Assembly: GCA_030267565.1 (NCBI GenBank)
Contig: BRXU01000037.1
Span: forward strand, 248,001 to 312,000
Source of the DNA: Pleodorina starrii
Lineage: Eukaryota; Chlorophyta; Chlorophyceae; Chlamydomonadales; Volvocaceae
Direction of reading: 5' to 3'
DNA: 64,000 nt
In this document: one piece after another, positions 32,201 to 40,428 of the stretch
How positions within the stretch are numbered: the stretch's first letter is position 1
Layout: each line of letters starts with the position of its first letter
The notes under the pieces: generated by a model
What the model was told of the DNA's origin: nothing
Seen by the model: the letters and a program-made list of their open reading frames with translations, nothing else
Database searches by the model: none
Translations under genes and position numbers: made by a program

Positions 32201-35200
32201 TTAACGCTGACAATGCCTCGTCGGTTGTGCGCACTAAGTTTGGTCTCGGTCAGGACTATGACGTCTGGCTTATGTTCGTCTAGCATGTGTGCTACTCCCT
32301 CGCGGTGGCCCTGAAGGCCCCGTGTGTTCATCGTGAAGACTTTGAGGTGCCCGGACTGCGGGGCGCCCGGTGTTGGGGGGCTTGGGTCGGCTGCGGCCGG
32401 CGGCGGCTGCTTATCGGGTGAAGTGTGCGCTATTGCCCTCGGTGTCTTGGGCTGCATGTATCGCGCGATGCCTTGTTGCCGCTTTTTGGGCTGATGGGCG
32501 GGTTGGGGCCTGCCGGCGGGGGGTGATTCTGCGGCGCGTTCGCGGGCTGACTGGTCCCTGGCGGGTTGTGTTTGGGGCGCGCTGGGCGTGGCGTCCCGGC
32601 AAGCCGGGTCCAGGGGCTGGGCCCCTGCACTTTGGTTAACGTTTGTGGCTTCCCTGCCGGTTTCCCTTTGCCGGATGGGTAAGCCTTGGTTGCGTAGCAG
32701 GTGGTATAGGATAGTGTGCGTATGAGGTGCTGGTCCGATCTTCCTACGTTTCCTCGCAGCTGTCGCCGTGCGGGGAGCTGCGTCGTGCTGTATCACCGTT
32801 GTGGCGCGCTCCACCGCATGGTTGAGTCGGCGTGCCGTCGGGCCGTGGTGAACACGCGGGGCGGCATGACGCACTTCGGGGTGCGCGCCGGTCTCGCGCC
32901 GTGCCGCTTCTGCGTTGGTGGCGCGGTGCTCTGGTGCGCCTTCTGCTGCCTCTGCGGGGACCTGGATTTCCAGTGGCTGGGTTGGCCAGATGGGGTTCGG
33001 TGCTGGAGGCCCGTCCGGGTCGCGCCCGTCGGGGTCCAATGCCATGTGCATGGGTTCAGTCGCTGGGTGCTCCGTCACTCGCCCTTCACGGTCATCAGTG
33101 TCCATGGGCTCCTGGTTCGGCGGTGACTGGTCAGTGGGTGCATCTTGCTGGGTGCCGTCCACTGGGGGGGTTCCGGTGTGTGTTTCCGGGGGCGGCTGTG
33201 TCGGTTGCTGGGTCCCGCCTGGGGGCAGGGCCCAGTCCTCCGGGAGTTGGACCTCCTTCAGGTCTGTATGGGTAGCGATCCCTTCGCGGTTCGGGCGGAG
33301 GTGGAGGCAGTAGACCGCCCCCTCCCCCCGAGGCCAGAGCGGCTCTTCGGGGCTGATCAGTTGTGTGCTGTCGTACAGGGAGTCGATAATGAACCAGCAC
33401 TCGCCTTGCTTCTTGACTGCTACGGCGTGTCCGTTGAGGTGGACAATAAAGCCCCAGTTTCGGGCGTGTGCCGGCAAGAGTGACACAACCGTGTTTATGT
33501 TCATGTTTCGTGTCAGGGTAACGGTTTGCCCCGCGTGTTGGCAGCTCGCACTGGCGATGTGGGCGTCTCCGATGGGTATGCCACCGGGGTCTTGCAGCCG
33601 TACGCTGTGGCGGAGGTAGTGATTCACCACTATTGTGGAAAACAGACCTTCGTCGGGGAGGTGTGCCGCATTCCAGATGGCAAGCGCCCCGGTGAGCCTC
33701 CAAGCCGCCATGTGTGCTTGCATTGCTCGGCAGTAGCTGAGAATGTGCTCGGGGTCGATGTACGGCCCCCCAAGCAGGTTGTTTATGGAGTGTATCATAC
33801 ATAGCTGTCTCTGCTGTTTTTCGTGGTACAGGGGCGCGCCCGGCGCAGCGGGACCGGGGGGTGGCCAAGTGATGTCTGCGGGTGGGCTTGGTGCGTGGCC
33901 CCCTCCGCGGTTCCCCCCGAGCCTTGTTCTCTTGGCGGGTCTATCGGGTCGGCCGGCGCAGGGCGCGTATTCGGGGTGAGCGCAGCGCGAGCTGTGCTCA
34001 GGTGGGTTGCCGGGGTTTTTTGGTATTTGGTATTTTGGCGCAGGTTGATTGCTGGTGCACCCGCGGTTGCAGGTGTGTGAGTGGGGGTGGTTCCAGATGG
34101 CCAGGGCGAGAAGTGTTAGTACGCTGGTGAACGGGTCGAGCGTTGCGTTGAGGTGGGCCGTGGTGAGTCCTACTGCGGCGCAGGCGGTGAGTAGGTGCCG
34201 CGTGTGGCGCGCCGCGAGTGGCACCGCTTGGAGCCCAGGGGTAACGATGGGGATTCCCAGGGTTAGGATTGGCACGTGTGCGTCGGCTGTAGCAAGTAGC
34301 CAGCACAGCGACGCTAGGGCCAGGAGAGACGTTGCTGCCCGCGCGTATAGGCCTGGGGAGTTCTGTACCGTTCGGACTGCTGAGCGGGTGACAAGTGCAG
34401 CATGCAAGATTGCCTTCACAGATGTTATTCCTGCCGGTATAACTATGAGAACTGTGACAACGTATGCCAGTCCATAGAGTGTCAGGGCCCCTAGCACGAG
34501 CCAGATCGCCTCAGTCAGTGGGGATAGTGAGACTGCAAGCGCTCCAGGGATCAGAGTGTACGGAAGGAGGATGATGCAGTACCAGCCCTGTCGCCATTCG
34601 GACAGCGTTCGAATTGCGCTCCCTTTGACGGTGAATGTCCGTTCCACTACGTTGCATGTTCGCCGGGCAAGGTTGCCGCCCCACGCGTAGGCCAGGTAGG
34701 CGCAGCCTAGCGCGCAGCCGACAGAGATGGTGTCGACAGTCGCATAGGATACGTCTGCCGCGAGGTGGAGGGTCAGGTCCGCCACCGATAGGGCTATCTT
34801 CGCGGTCAGCAGCCCGGTGTTGCAGGCTAGCCACACGATGGTGGCCATGACATATGCTGTGCCCGTCGAGAGGTTTTGCAATATTCGTAATGCACCCTGC
34901 CAGGTGGTGCACGGCTTGGGGAAAGATATAAAGCGGGGAGTGGCCGTGCCGCTGGTAGTGCTTCGGTGCTGTACGTCAACGTCAGGTCGTTCGTGTTCCG
35001 GTATTCTTTGGATTGCTTCCTTACTATTCACCGGTTGCTTGATGGGTCTTCTAAGTTGCCCCCATGTTCCTCTTTTTGACCTGTTGTGGCCTTTGTTGGC
35101 TACCAAGTCGGTCGCCCGCCCATTACTTAGGTCTCCGACGTTCCTGCCTTCGTAGCTTTGACATGTTCCCATAACCATGCTTGTGCTGCATCTTGTTATT

Positions 35201-36096
35201 GTCAAGCTGCGATTGCCTGTCTGGTGGTCGCACTCGGGAACTGCCCCTCTGTAGGAGTGATATGTTTCAGGCGCCCTTTCGTAAGTTGCGTTATACTGCC
35301 TTATAGATAACGGATAAATGTCTGCTACCGGACAAGGCACATTTCTGCCGTTAAGCGTGCTCGCGGTGCTGCCGATACTTCCGATGGGCTGGAGACCCTG
35401 GCTGAGCTCGTCGCCATTCCGGTTACATAATATTGTCCAAATATCATTATAACCGGCTATTGCGACGGGTATGGTATCCTGGCTGGAGGCCTGGGAAATG
35501 GTGACCTGGCTGGAGTCCATCCTCAGGCCCTTGGCCGAACCGTTACGAGCCAACTCTAAAACATTAGAGTAAGTCTTAACGACCTCATACATGGTCGCAG
35601 TCGAGAGTGGGGTCTGGGCTCCCCCGATTTGAGTAATCGGCAGCGTCAGCTGGGCGTTTGTCGCCGCTGCTGAAATCCAAATAGCGCCTACATTTTTGGA
35701 GTGTTCTGAGTGGCAGTTTGTTTGATTGTAAGAGCGGTCTGTGAGACTGGGACGGGTCCCCGCGATAGCTGTCCATGGCCTTCGGGGAGAGTTTGTCTCC
35801 CGAAGAATTGGTGTTCCGTTGGCTCCCATAATGCACCAGCGGCAGTCCTCACGGTCCTTAAATGCCAGTCCGTCCCGCCCCTCCGATCCCTGGCTACAGT
35901 CAAAAGACCTTCGCCAGGTGGGGCAGGGGGATGCAGGAAGCCGAGGGACTGCAGAGTCGCTGGGCGGGCATGCCATAGTCGGCCTGCAGAGTACAAGGCT
36001 TATCAGCACGAGAATAACGTGCTTGCGCCATACCTTTCGCCGACTTCGTGCGCCATCCATGGTCTTGTCACTGGGTTGTGATATCTCCCTATTCAT
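26203..36096 (-). CDS. Dualen polyprotein: membrane/ectodomain region, Josephin-like protease, APE, RT, start of RNase H
   Basis: Uninterrupted 3297-codon frame. Approximate residue order: 1-45 basic stretch plus hydrophobic signal-like segment (HVILVLISLVLC); 45-340 Cys-containing region with several N-x-S/T sites, ending in RSKR; 400-680 several hydrophobic helices; 760-900 Josephin-like protease (LCMIHSINNLLGG, then GHAVAV and WFIIDSL); 1245-1500 AP-endonuclease (NTRG, TETK, GDWN, SRIDD, DHKP); 1870-2170 reverse transcriptase (YIDFTSAFNTIDH, GTIQGDTLSP, FADD); about 2400-3150 an unassigned region; about 3190-3297 RNase H through YTDGS, CELSAI and WTDSKAS. The frame ends after that third carboxylate, so the final His/Asp part of RNase H is in the other frame. 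RT makes cDNA at a nick in target DNA. The roles of the N-terminal region and the protease are unknown. Confidence 0.88.
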   Translation of the reverse strand: MNREISQPSDKTMDGARSRRKVWRKHVILVLISLVLCRPTMACPPSDSAVPRLPASPCPTWRRSFDCSQGSEGRDGLAFKDREDCRWCIMGANGTPILRETNSPRRPWTAIAGTRPSLTDRSYNQTNCHSEHSKNVGAIWISAAATNAQLTLPITQIGGAQTPLSTATMYEVVKTYSNVLELARNGSAKGLRMDSSQVTISQASSQDTIPVAIAGYNDIWTILCNRNGDELSQGLQPIGSIGSTASTLNGRNVPCPVADIYPLSIRQYNATYERAPETYHSYRGAVPECDHQTGNRSLTITRCSTSMVMGTCQSYEGRNVGDLSNGRATDLVANKGHNRSKRGTWGQLRRPIKQPVNSKEAIQRIPEHERPDVDVQHRSTTSGTATPRFISFPKPCTTWQGALRILQNLSTGTAYVMATIVWLACNTGLLTAKIALSVADLTLHLAADVSYATVDTISVGCALGCAYLAYAWGGNLARRTCNVVERTFTVKGSAIRTLSEWRQGWYCIILLPYTLIPGALAVSLSPLTEAIWLVLGALTLYGLAYVVTVLIVIPAGITSVKAILHAALVTRSAVRTVQNSPGLYARAATSLLALASLCWLLATADAHVPILTLGIPIVTPGLQAVPLAARHTRHLLTACAAVGLTTAHLNATLDPFTSVLTLLALAIWNHPHSHTCNRGCTSNQPAPKYQIPKNPGNPPEHSSRCAHPEYAPCAGRPDRPAKRTRLGGNRGGGHAPSPPADITWPPPGPAAPGAPLYHEKQQRQLCMIHSINNLLGGPYIDPEHILSYCRAMQAHMAAWRLTGALAIWNAAHLPDEGLFSTIVVNHYLRHSVRLQDPGGIPIGDAHIASASCQHAGQTVTLTRNMNINTVVSLLPAHARNWGFIVHLNGHAVAVKKQGECWFIIDSLYDSTQLISPEEPLWPRGEGAVYCLHLRPNREGIATHTDLKEVQLPEDWALPPGGTQQPTQPPPETHTGTPPVDGTQQDAPTDQSPPNQEPMDTDDREGRVTEHPATEPMHMALDPDGRDPDGPPAPNPIWPTQPLEIQVPAEAAEGAPEHRATNAEAARRETGAHPEVRHAAPRVHHGPTARRLNHAVERATTVIQHDAAPRTATAARKRRKIGPAPHTHTILYHLLRNQGLPIRQRETGREATNVNQSAGAQPLDPACRDATPSAPQTQPARDQSARERAAESPPAGRPQPAHQPKKRQQGIARYMQPKTPRAIAHTSPDKQPPPAAADPSPPTPGAPQSGHLKVFTMNTRGLQGHREGVAHMLDEHKPDVIVLTETKLSAHNRRGIVSVKQALRPYQTYMSNRPHPEHNKTREAGVIVGVAERFSGQGSTSAEPVSPGLEGYIGHVRIKTPGSIPLHVLGVYCPADPLIRQAIYEYGQTAATQASAKGEHLIMAGDWNATLHPSDRSTGTCYPADRVHRSFSSSANLNPVVTPRRAYTYTQTQLDHDTHHSRIDDVLLAAHTGTAADKEGTVYEQVYECGGNFDHKPLCTFIPLAGIRLLPAPAAQAAADHAASSWSRIQLPILKESKTRAHMEMEATLTSEIAHLLSALNPAYEAIGHVAEQLERAAGKEEARALLANLRNHDTVRATDVTTLSHELGDLLDRCLGILESHCQQKPPCTGKLHARRGIGRRLARLHNDHKTMKDNLAKALRTDPQEQGAPTLTEGQANGTTPPHPATAPPGTSGTTERATPERSAATQHAATEREEPDAARTLRAAIKETGGEIAKLAREIRATNARKAKKSFQRLLTKKPRHAHRQVLEPDDQPRGIAAIRHPTDGRLCTDSKNILDALHTHFALLARPVSGPRTGKYLPNEAPRNYPWTRPGAQDPLREGLAKWGDAPPSLLPGVLDPHNFRTSIDHLARNKAPGPDGIPNELLQTLPADLQTAIHQPITVMWVKAEIPTHWTKSDTVLIPKKGDPLLIKNKRPIALANTIYKLYTSHITLNIVLYSEQAHIFTEAQEGYLRQRNTERQLQNVLHAIEDAGLTSRDLFLLYIDFTSAFNTIDHDKLLMIMYDLGYPDDLIEVVANLYSRATTRIWTEHGCTADIAIERGTIQGDTLSPVLFIIYMEPLLRWLHSGGRGYQYGCLKAEENERHHFSSGAFADDLVTLTNSVSDMRLQCAKIEQYAQWGALKVNVGKCQLQGILHGRARSDQDLSRGPGTRKYQTALERLLKDQIRIDGSPIPYAPPTASYKYLGVHVTPTLDWAPQVAYVRAEITRRGQGIQESMASPDQRINMIKTLIHPFVAYSLATMAYTPQDIASFDSQIAGIAKRSYDLKMGFPTRAILGPVKQLGLGVGTIRSLYVAKAAKALVLSLNDEGRLGVVTRALLSLQSRYMGDMPVHALKKESRFYTTLKQLTITQEAGIELTDCGKGYERKASTLIHLLAACNSGTEPKTLALLSRCVQPLLELGLDLRVLKDKNTGAHFITTDQLRRIGGRSVGPRHLIALNQLSLALNPAPSVRARAARHRGVTALPPELRAIPSVPIMTDLMNDTQGPTPLPYGNIMRYVVSRPRDTTGAPPPDPSPAAHNLSPDPAAPRREVGSQEGQVRRPAQQREARRHMPRRNATEETMTAYIRRQHPKPTRNITDTTASGWDPRESPLTVTHCEALLRHHDLPGLAAEVGTASQLEEMLRGEREWPTGVALKYGHNINQYLFGEQERVAHIHAQIRKRVEAGPRAAKRQRRDTPRHPTHSTFYQVEWESTVITKGALELYAAHGYLPTATRPYEAAADTATPTGRIEVDWERTEDEGTRLATQDNWNELLNAFRHRLEAAAETAPGRTAPARDQHLNPRQQQGQWASECLNQARGQRLLRQHVEIDVYPGNPDRDIRPTGRYTIQIGKHSDPDPSNRAPWDGSGDTPAGLLEQGVALVYDPQGRCIGTLLDSLLCSLWLRHSDAKCKRPEAHAKLAAAGGFEEDVARLLLRYRDGGGTKTHPVKAAHEQGLGEQFTTRLMNAMGSSTERFASPLNVANCTETYFSRFPEDMLFGANHDAYSQPFTGLSIAHPEPTPEEGHHALRWALGWAEAKKTEATQTATLIVVPTSRTAPYTRYLSHPLVTQVGSIDSLAAKGILQSATLNVDTKPYPVGLTLLLVSNDAGKSHVSSLRQALGMHTTLPAPTGESQPWIAPQWVRKRVRKMTAGAPDQAVPSRKCSNPTPAERRSAHLAFHAANPLRYNAHASIYTDGSVREVEVGNTKMLGLGAAAVDALTGHTLLIDVNPGAYGCQTITRCELSAIHQALTMRRGLPHNQAHLSIWTDSKASLHLIQGLAQTQGFDPEDDKQPAKIAAE

Positions 36097-36156
36097 AGTT
36101 GTCTCTAAAATATTATCGCTTGGCCGCCCCAGTCTTTGATCTGACTATTGTCTTGT

Positions 36157-36831
36157 CCCCGACGGCGCCCCTGGACCCCCGCCGGGCCCCCCTAACTTTG
36201 GCATCACCAACTTCGATCCACAACATGTTGCGTCCGTTTTTGGCCCATACAGCCGCCATACGGCGGACGATACTAGACAAACATACACACAGGACCCTGT
36301 CCAGAGTTATATGGCGGTAAAAACCACCGTATGCGACGAGTACCCATATGGGCTGCTATCACGCACGGGCTGTTAAGGCTTGCGAACACGCACGAAGTGC
36401 TCTCGTCCCGAGAAGCGACGGCCATACTCACTTGAAAGAGCAATTTGTGTGAGCCGCTGACATCAGCCAAGTCCTCTCCTGGCCGCTAGCGCCACGATGT
36501 TCCAGCCAGCCACGACACGCCATGTCCATGGAGACCACGCCAGGCAGCTAGCTCCGAGCTGCTCGCCACCCAGGCCGCCTGAGCATGTGTCCCAGCCTAA
36601 ACGTATGTACAGCCTGCTGCGAGTTGCGATAAACAACAGGATACGACTAAGCGTCAAGCCGTCAACCTTAGCATTGTCAATGCTCTCAATCTAATTATAC
36701 AACTCGTTTCTCGTTGCGGTGTATGCTCGTTGGGCAAGCATTTGTATTTCTATAGGCCAGCACCCCACTTTAACTTCATTGCATTACAACAAGCGCCATG
36801 TGAATGAATGAATGAAGCGGTGTTATGGTTA
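36157..36831. repeat. 675-bp direct repeat flanking the Dualen element, 5' side
   Basis: Second copy, starting exactly at the 5' end of the element. The shared sequence begins at CCCCGACGGCG. The bases just outside the pair differ (T at 36156 against C at 24131; C at 36832 against T at 24807). Confidence 0.93.
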
Positions 36832-38278
36832 CAAACTGAATATAATTATGGGTGGCAATAATTTCCATAGTCCAGCAGGGGGTCACCGCCGTACGCCCAT
36901 AGCAAAAAGCACTTGTTCTGCGCGCACACGACGACTTTCGCGACAATTTCAATTGCTACGTGACAAGCATTGCAGGAACTCATGAATAGTCGCAGATTGG
37001 ATAGTCCTCACATACTCCATGCTTATATTCATTGCATCAGTGTGCCCCACCCTCCATAGCCATGGCTGGCAGCTTCTGTACACTACCGTCGGTCCCTCTT
37101 GCCGATTCTCCCAAAACAAACAGCAGACCCCACCAGTGCAGTGCATGAGCATTCGCATGTGCAGGGCAGTCGTGGTGACTCTTAACACATACCCAATTAG
37201 CAGCAGGTGAAGGCCTCTGGGGCTAGCCGAGACATACACATGATCAGCAGGCTCGGATGTGTGCCAGACCAAGCATACCACGCACGCAGCAGCAGGCCGT
37301 GGCTTTCTGGAAGCCACGCAGCCACCAGGGCAGACATGCGGGCATGGCATGTGTTGTCGTGTGCTAGCGCTGCTGCTGATGCATGATGAAGTGAGGGCCG
37401 CCCAGCCAGCCAATCGAACCAGCTACTGCTGTGTGCCAGATCAAATAAAGCATGTGCCAACCTAACCCAAGCAGGGCACGGCCAGTACACGTATTCAACA
37501 TGGCTGCCCTGGTTAGCTAGCCTGCACGCACTGTCCGAGCTGCCGGGCTGCGTGCGTGGCTCCCGCGCGTGCACTATCTTCTGTCCAACTCGGCCAACAA
37601 GTAAGCCAGCACAGTGTGTACGCAGCTCATGCAGCCGCTCAGTCATCCTTGATGTGGTTGGAGCTCGACCGGTCCGAGTTGCGGCGGAAGGTTTGCTGCA
37701 CATATCAAGAGGGTGGATTGGGTACATCAGTGCTGGCCGGGCCAGAGCCGGATTGTATGAGGGGGCCTGGTCAGGTACAGAGCAAGCCCCCTCCGCACAG
37801 CCAGGTAGGTTGTCAGTAGCTGGAACCGCCCGCCATACAGGAAGGCCCTTGCCACCTGTTGTCAATATGACTCGAGACCCAGCCAACCCACATCTGCCCA
37901 TCTGCCGATCATCGGATTCCCGTACTGTGCAGCTGACACCCGCATCTGTCCATCATCGGATTTCCCCACTGTATGTGCAGCTGACAAGCACTCCATCCGC
38001 CCCTGCTGCGTGCCAAACTGTCCCTAGTTCGCATGCTTCGTGGGCAGGTACGTATTGCATGCACGGTATGGACTTCCTAGCAGGTGAGCTACACATACAG
38101 GCCGCACCACCCTATCTACATAACCCTCGGGCGGGGTCCCCTGCCTCCGTCTGGTCTTCACACACCCGCCCGCGGCCACCGCCACGGCAAAACCTCCAGC
38201 ACGCACGCAGTGCATCGATCGATGCGGGACCCCGCCTTCCCGCTTCCCGCCGACACACGCACGCAGCCACGCACGTAC
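36832..38278. other. No resolved gene; contains the unresolved 3' end of the BASS-type gene
   Basis: The last exon or exons of the minus-strand carrier gene must lie somewhere below 38279, but none could be phased. Several possible acceptors occur (for instance near 37985 and 37930 on the minus strand). The frames seen here match no family. Confidence 0.4.
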
Positions 38279-40428
38279 CTGGCGCAGGATCGACTCCATC
38301 GAGTTGGCACGGAAGGCCTGCGGGCTGACCGGCTGGCCTGAGTCGCTCACGGGGGTGCGAGGCGGCCACCGAAGGCCCACCAGCGCCGTCCAAGCGCCTA
38401 GCAGATTCTGCACCAAGATGGAGGCGACGCAGGGCGCCGCCACCAGGGCGAAGTGCTCGCTGCCGCCAAACAGCGAGGCTGCCAGGCCCAGGCCCAGCAC
38501 GGGGTTCCGCAATGAAGCCTGGATTCGCAATAGATGGCGCCGCACACCCACACGCCGTCATCATCATCGTCGGTGTATGTGTGCACGTGTACAACGAGTA
38601 GCGGTCCGTCGATGCCGTCCAAGCCGATGCGGTAGGATTGGTAAGTCGTTTGTCGGGGTGCGGTGGGCGAGCGGCAGAGAGCGCGAGGAAGGTTAGGCAA
38701 CGAGGGACAGGGACACACACACACGTATGTATGAAGGCCAAAAGGCCGCCTGCGGTGCGTGTGCAGGGTTGGGCGCCTGATGAATGGTGTGCGAGGATCA
38801 TTCCTCATACACCATTCATCACCAATAACCATGAACGCATCATGGGCAAAAGCCCTCTGAAGCTGTCCGTGCTGGCACGCTTGAGTACGGGCGGTGACAC
38901 TTTGCATGAGCGTGACTGAGCGTGAGGTTGGGGCGCCCAGAACATGAGCCATCCGTTCTGACCCCCTGTCCTCTTGTGCCGACACGTTTGCCGACGCCAG
39001 CCTACCCATCAGGCTCCCATACACCTATCCAGCAAAACGTCGGTGCCCCTCCAAAGGTCCACCCCGCTCCGCAACGTGTGCACATAAGCAGGCGGGTCCA
39101 ACCACAAGCAGGCTAGGCCCCAAGCCTTCTCCCGCCTACGAAGCTGCTCCCCCCGTATGTACCGTATATCTACAAACCATTTCCACAGCCCCGGCAGGCA
39201 GCGTTACTGCAGACCGCCAGCAGTACAGATTAGTTAGATGCCGCCGCCGCATGGCACAGCCAATCATCCACGATCCATGCATCCCCACCTGATAGGCTGT
39301 TGTACGGCAGGTTATACCAGGCGCACTACCGCCAGCGGGGATGGCATACCCCAGCACCAGTGCCACCACGTGAAGCAAGATGACGCCGGCGACCATGGGC
39401 GCCCCGGCGGCGCGCAGGGCAACGGCCCCGGCCGCTGTCTTCGTGAGCACCGTCAGCAATGTCATCGCGGCGGCCGTGGTGGAGCCCCAGCGCCGCGCGC
39501 CGTCAATGAGCTTTGGTGGGAGAACAGAACCGAGCGTGACTCCGGCGGCGAGCGGCAGGCAAGCCGCGAAGAGCGCGTGGCTGAGGATGGTGGTAAGGGC
39601 GTTTGCGGGGAGGCCTTGCGAAAGCTGTGAGCGAAGGTTGAGTTCCGCCGCCGCGGCGTGGGCAGATAGGCCAGGGGTGGAAGGCTGGTCGAGCAGCATG
39701 AGGACGAAGTGCCGGTAGATGTAGGGAAAGGTGATGATGGCAGCGGGCGTGGAAAGGAAGCACATTAGGAGGGAGCATTCCAGGCTGCCGCCCGCTGTTT
39801 CGACGTTGATTGCGTTCGAGGGTCCACCTGGGCAGGGTCGGTTGCAAGGAGCGAGTTGGGTGCACGGCGGGGCGTGCCAGTACAGCTAACGGCGGTGGCA
39901 TCGGTGCTGACGCCAGCTAAGAGGCATGAACCATGCACACCGACTTCTAGGGCTTGCGACATACATTTACCCCGCTTACCCACAGGGCAGGCCGCCAGAA
40001 GGACGAAACCCACAGCAACCGCCATTGGCACGCCTGCCTGAAGCGCCAGTACTGTTGCCGCCAAGCCCAGGGCCGGCCATAGGAACGTACCAATGAAAAA
40101 ACTAAAGGAGATGTTGCCTGCGCGGCAACGCCAACGTCGGCGACCTTAATGAGTCAGCGCTACGTCGACCTTGCACGTACCCAGGCCCAACGATGTTCCA
40201 ATGAGGTCTCGGAATCGAGAGACACTTGATCCAAGACCAATGAAAAAGCAAGCCGTTCCCAGCGCACGGCTTGCGTCAACCTGCAGCCGTCACTTGTAGA
40301 ATTTGAACAGCGTTTTCAGCAAAACCAGTACAATGTCTCGCTACCTTGATAGGTAACAAGTACTCGGGTGCTAATAGCGAGACAGCAACACCAGCCGAAA
40401 GCGCAAGCGCGAACAAAAGCTGCGACAT
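38279..40428 (-). CDS. BASS-type (bile acid:sodium symporter family) membrane carrier, 3' end open
   Basis: Five exons join in frame: 40428-40345 (ATG at 40428), 40280-40181, 40117-39980, 39794-39289 and 38518-38279, together 356 codons. The protein is almost entirely hydrophobic helices. Family features are ALGTACFFIGLGSS in an early helix, AVGFVLLAACPVAGGS (the CPxG-type re-entrant segment), and TTAYQASLRNPVLGLGLA in place of the usual IEVGMQNSxL motif, followed by HFALVAAPCVASILVQN. The length is near the family norm, so only a short C-terminus should be missing. BASS proteins move organic anions such as pyruvate or bile acids with sodium, in plants mostly across plastid envelopes. No obvious transit peptide is visible because the start lies directly before the first helix. 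Substrate unknown. Confidence 0.8.
38778..38823. repeat. Imperfect 20-bp inverted repeat
   Basis: TGATGAATGGTGTGCGAGGA pairs with the sequence ending CACCATTCATCA, with one or two mismatches. It lies in the intron between the exons at 39289 and 38518 of the BASS-type gene. Confidence 0.75.

Larger units (their letters stand above)
24807..36156 (-). mobile_element. Full-length Dualen-type non-LTR retrotransposon
   Basis: The 11,350-bp element lies on the minus strand. It has a short leader (36156-36097), a 3297-codon frame, a second frame overlapping it in +1 register, a short 3' region and a (TAA/ATT)n tail at 24807-24839. Carrying both an AP-endonuclease and a restriction-like endonuclease with RT, RNase H and a cysteine protease is the published hallmark of Dualen from Chlamydomonas; that is established knowledge of the family. 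It has no long terminal repeats of its own: the flanking 675-bp repeats are host sequence that resembles the neighbouring interspersed repeats. Nearly identical flanks point to a recent insertion. The frame break inside RNase H may make this copy non-autonomous. Confidence 0.9.

Noticed and set aside
24132..36831. Reading the 675-bp repeats as LTRs of an LTR retrotransposon
   Set aside because: The domains are those of a non-LTR element (APE and RLE, no integrase or gag-pol aspartic protease). A TAA tail lies inside one repeat border, and the start of the repeat belongs to a host repeat family nearby.
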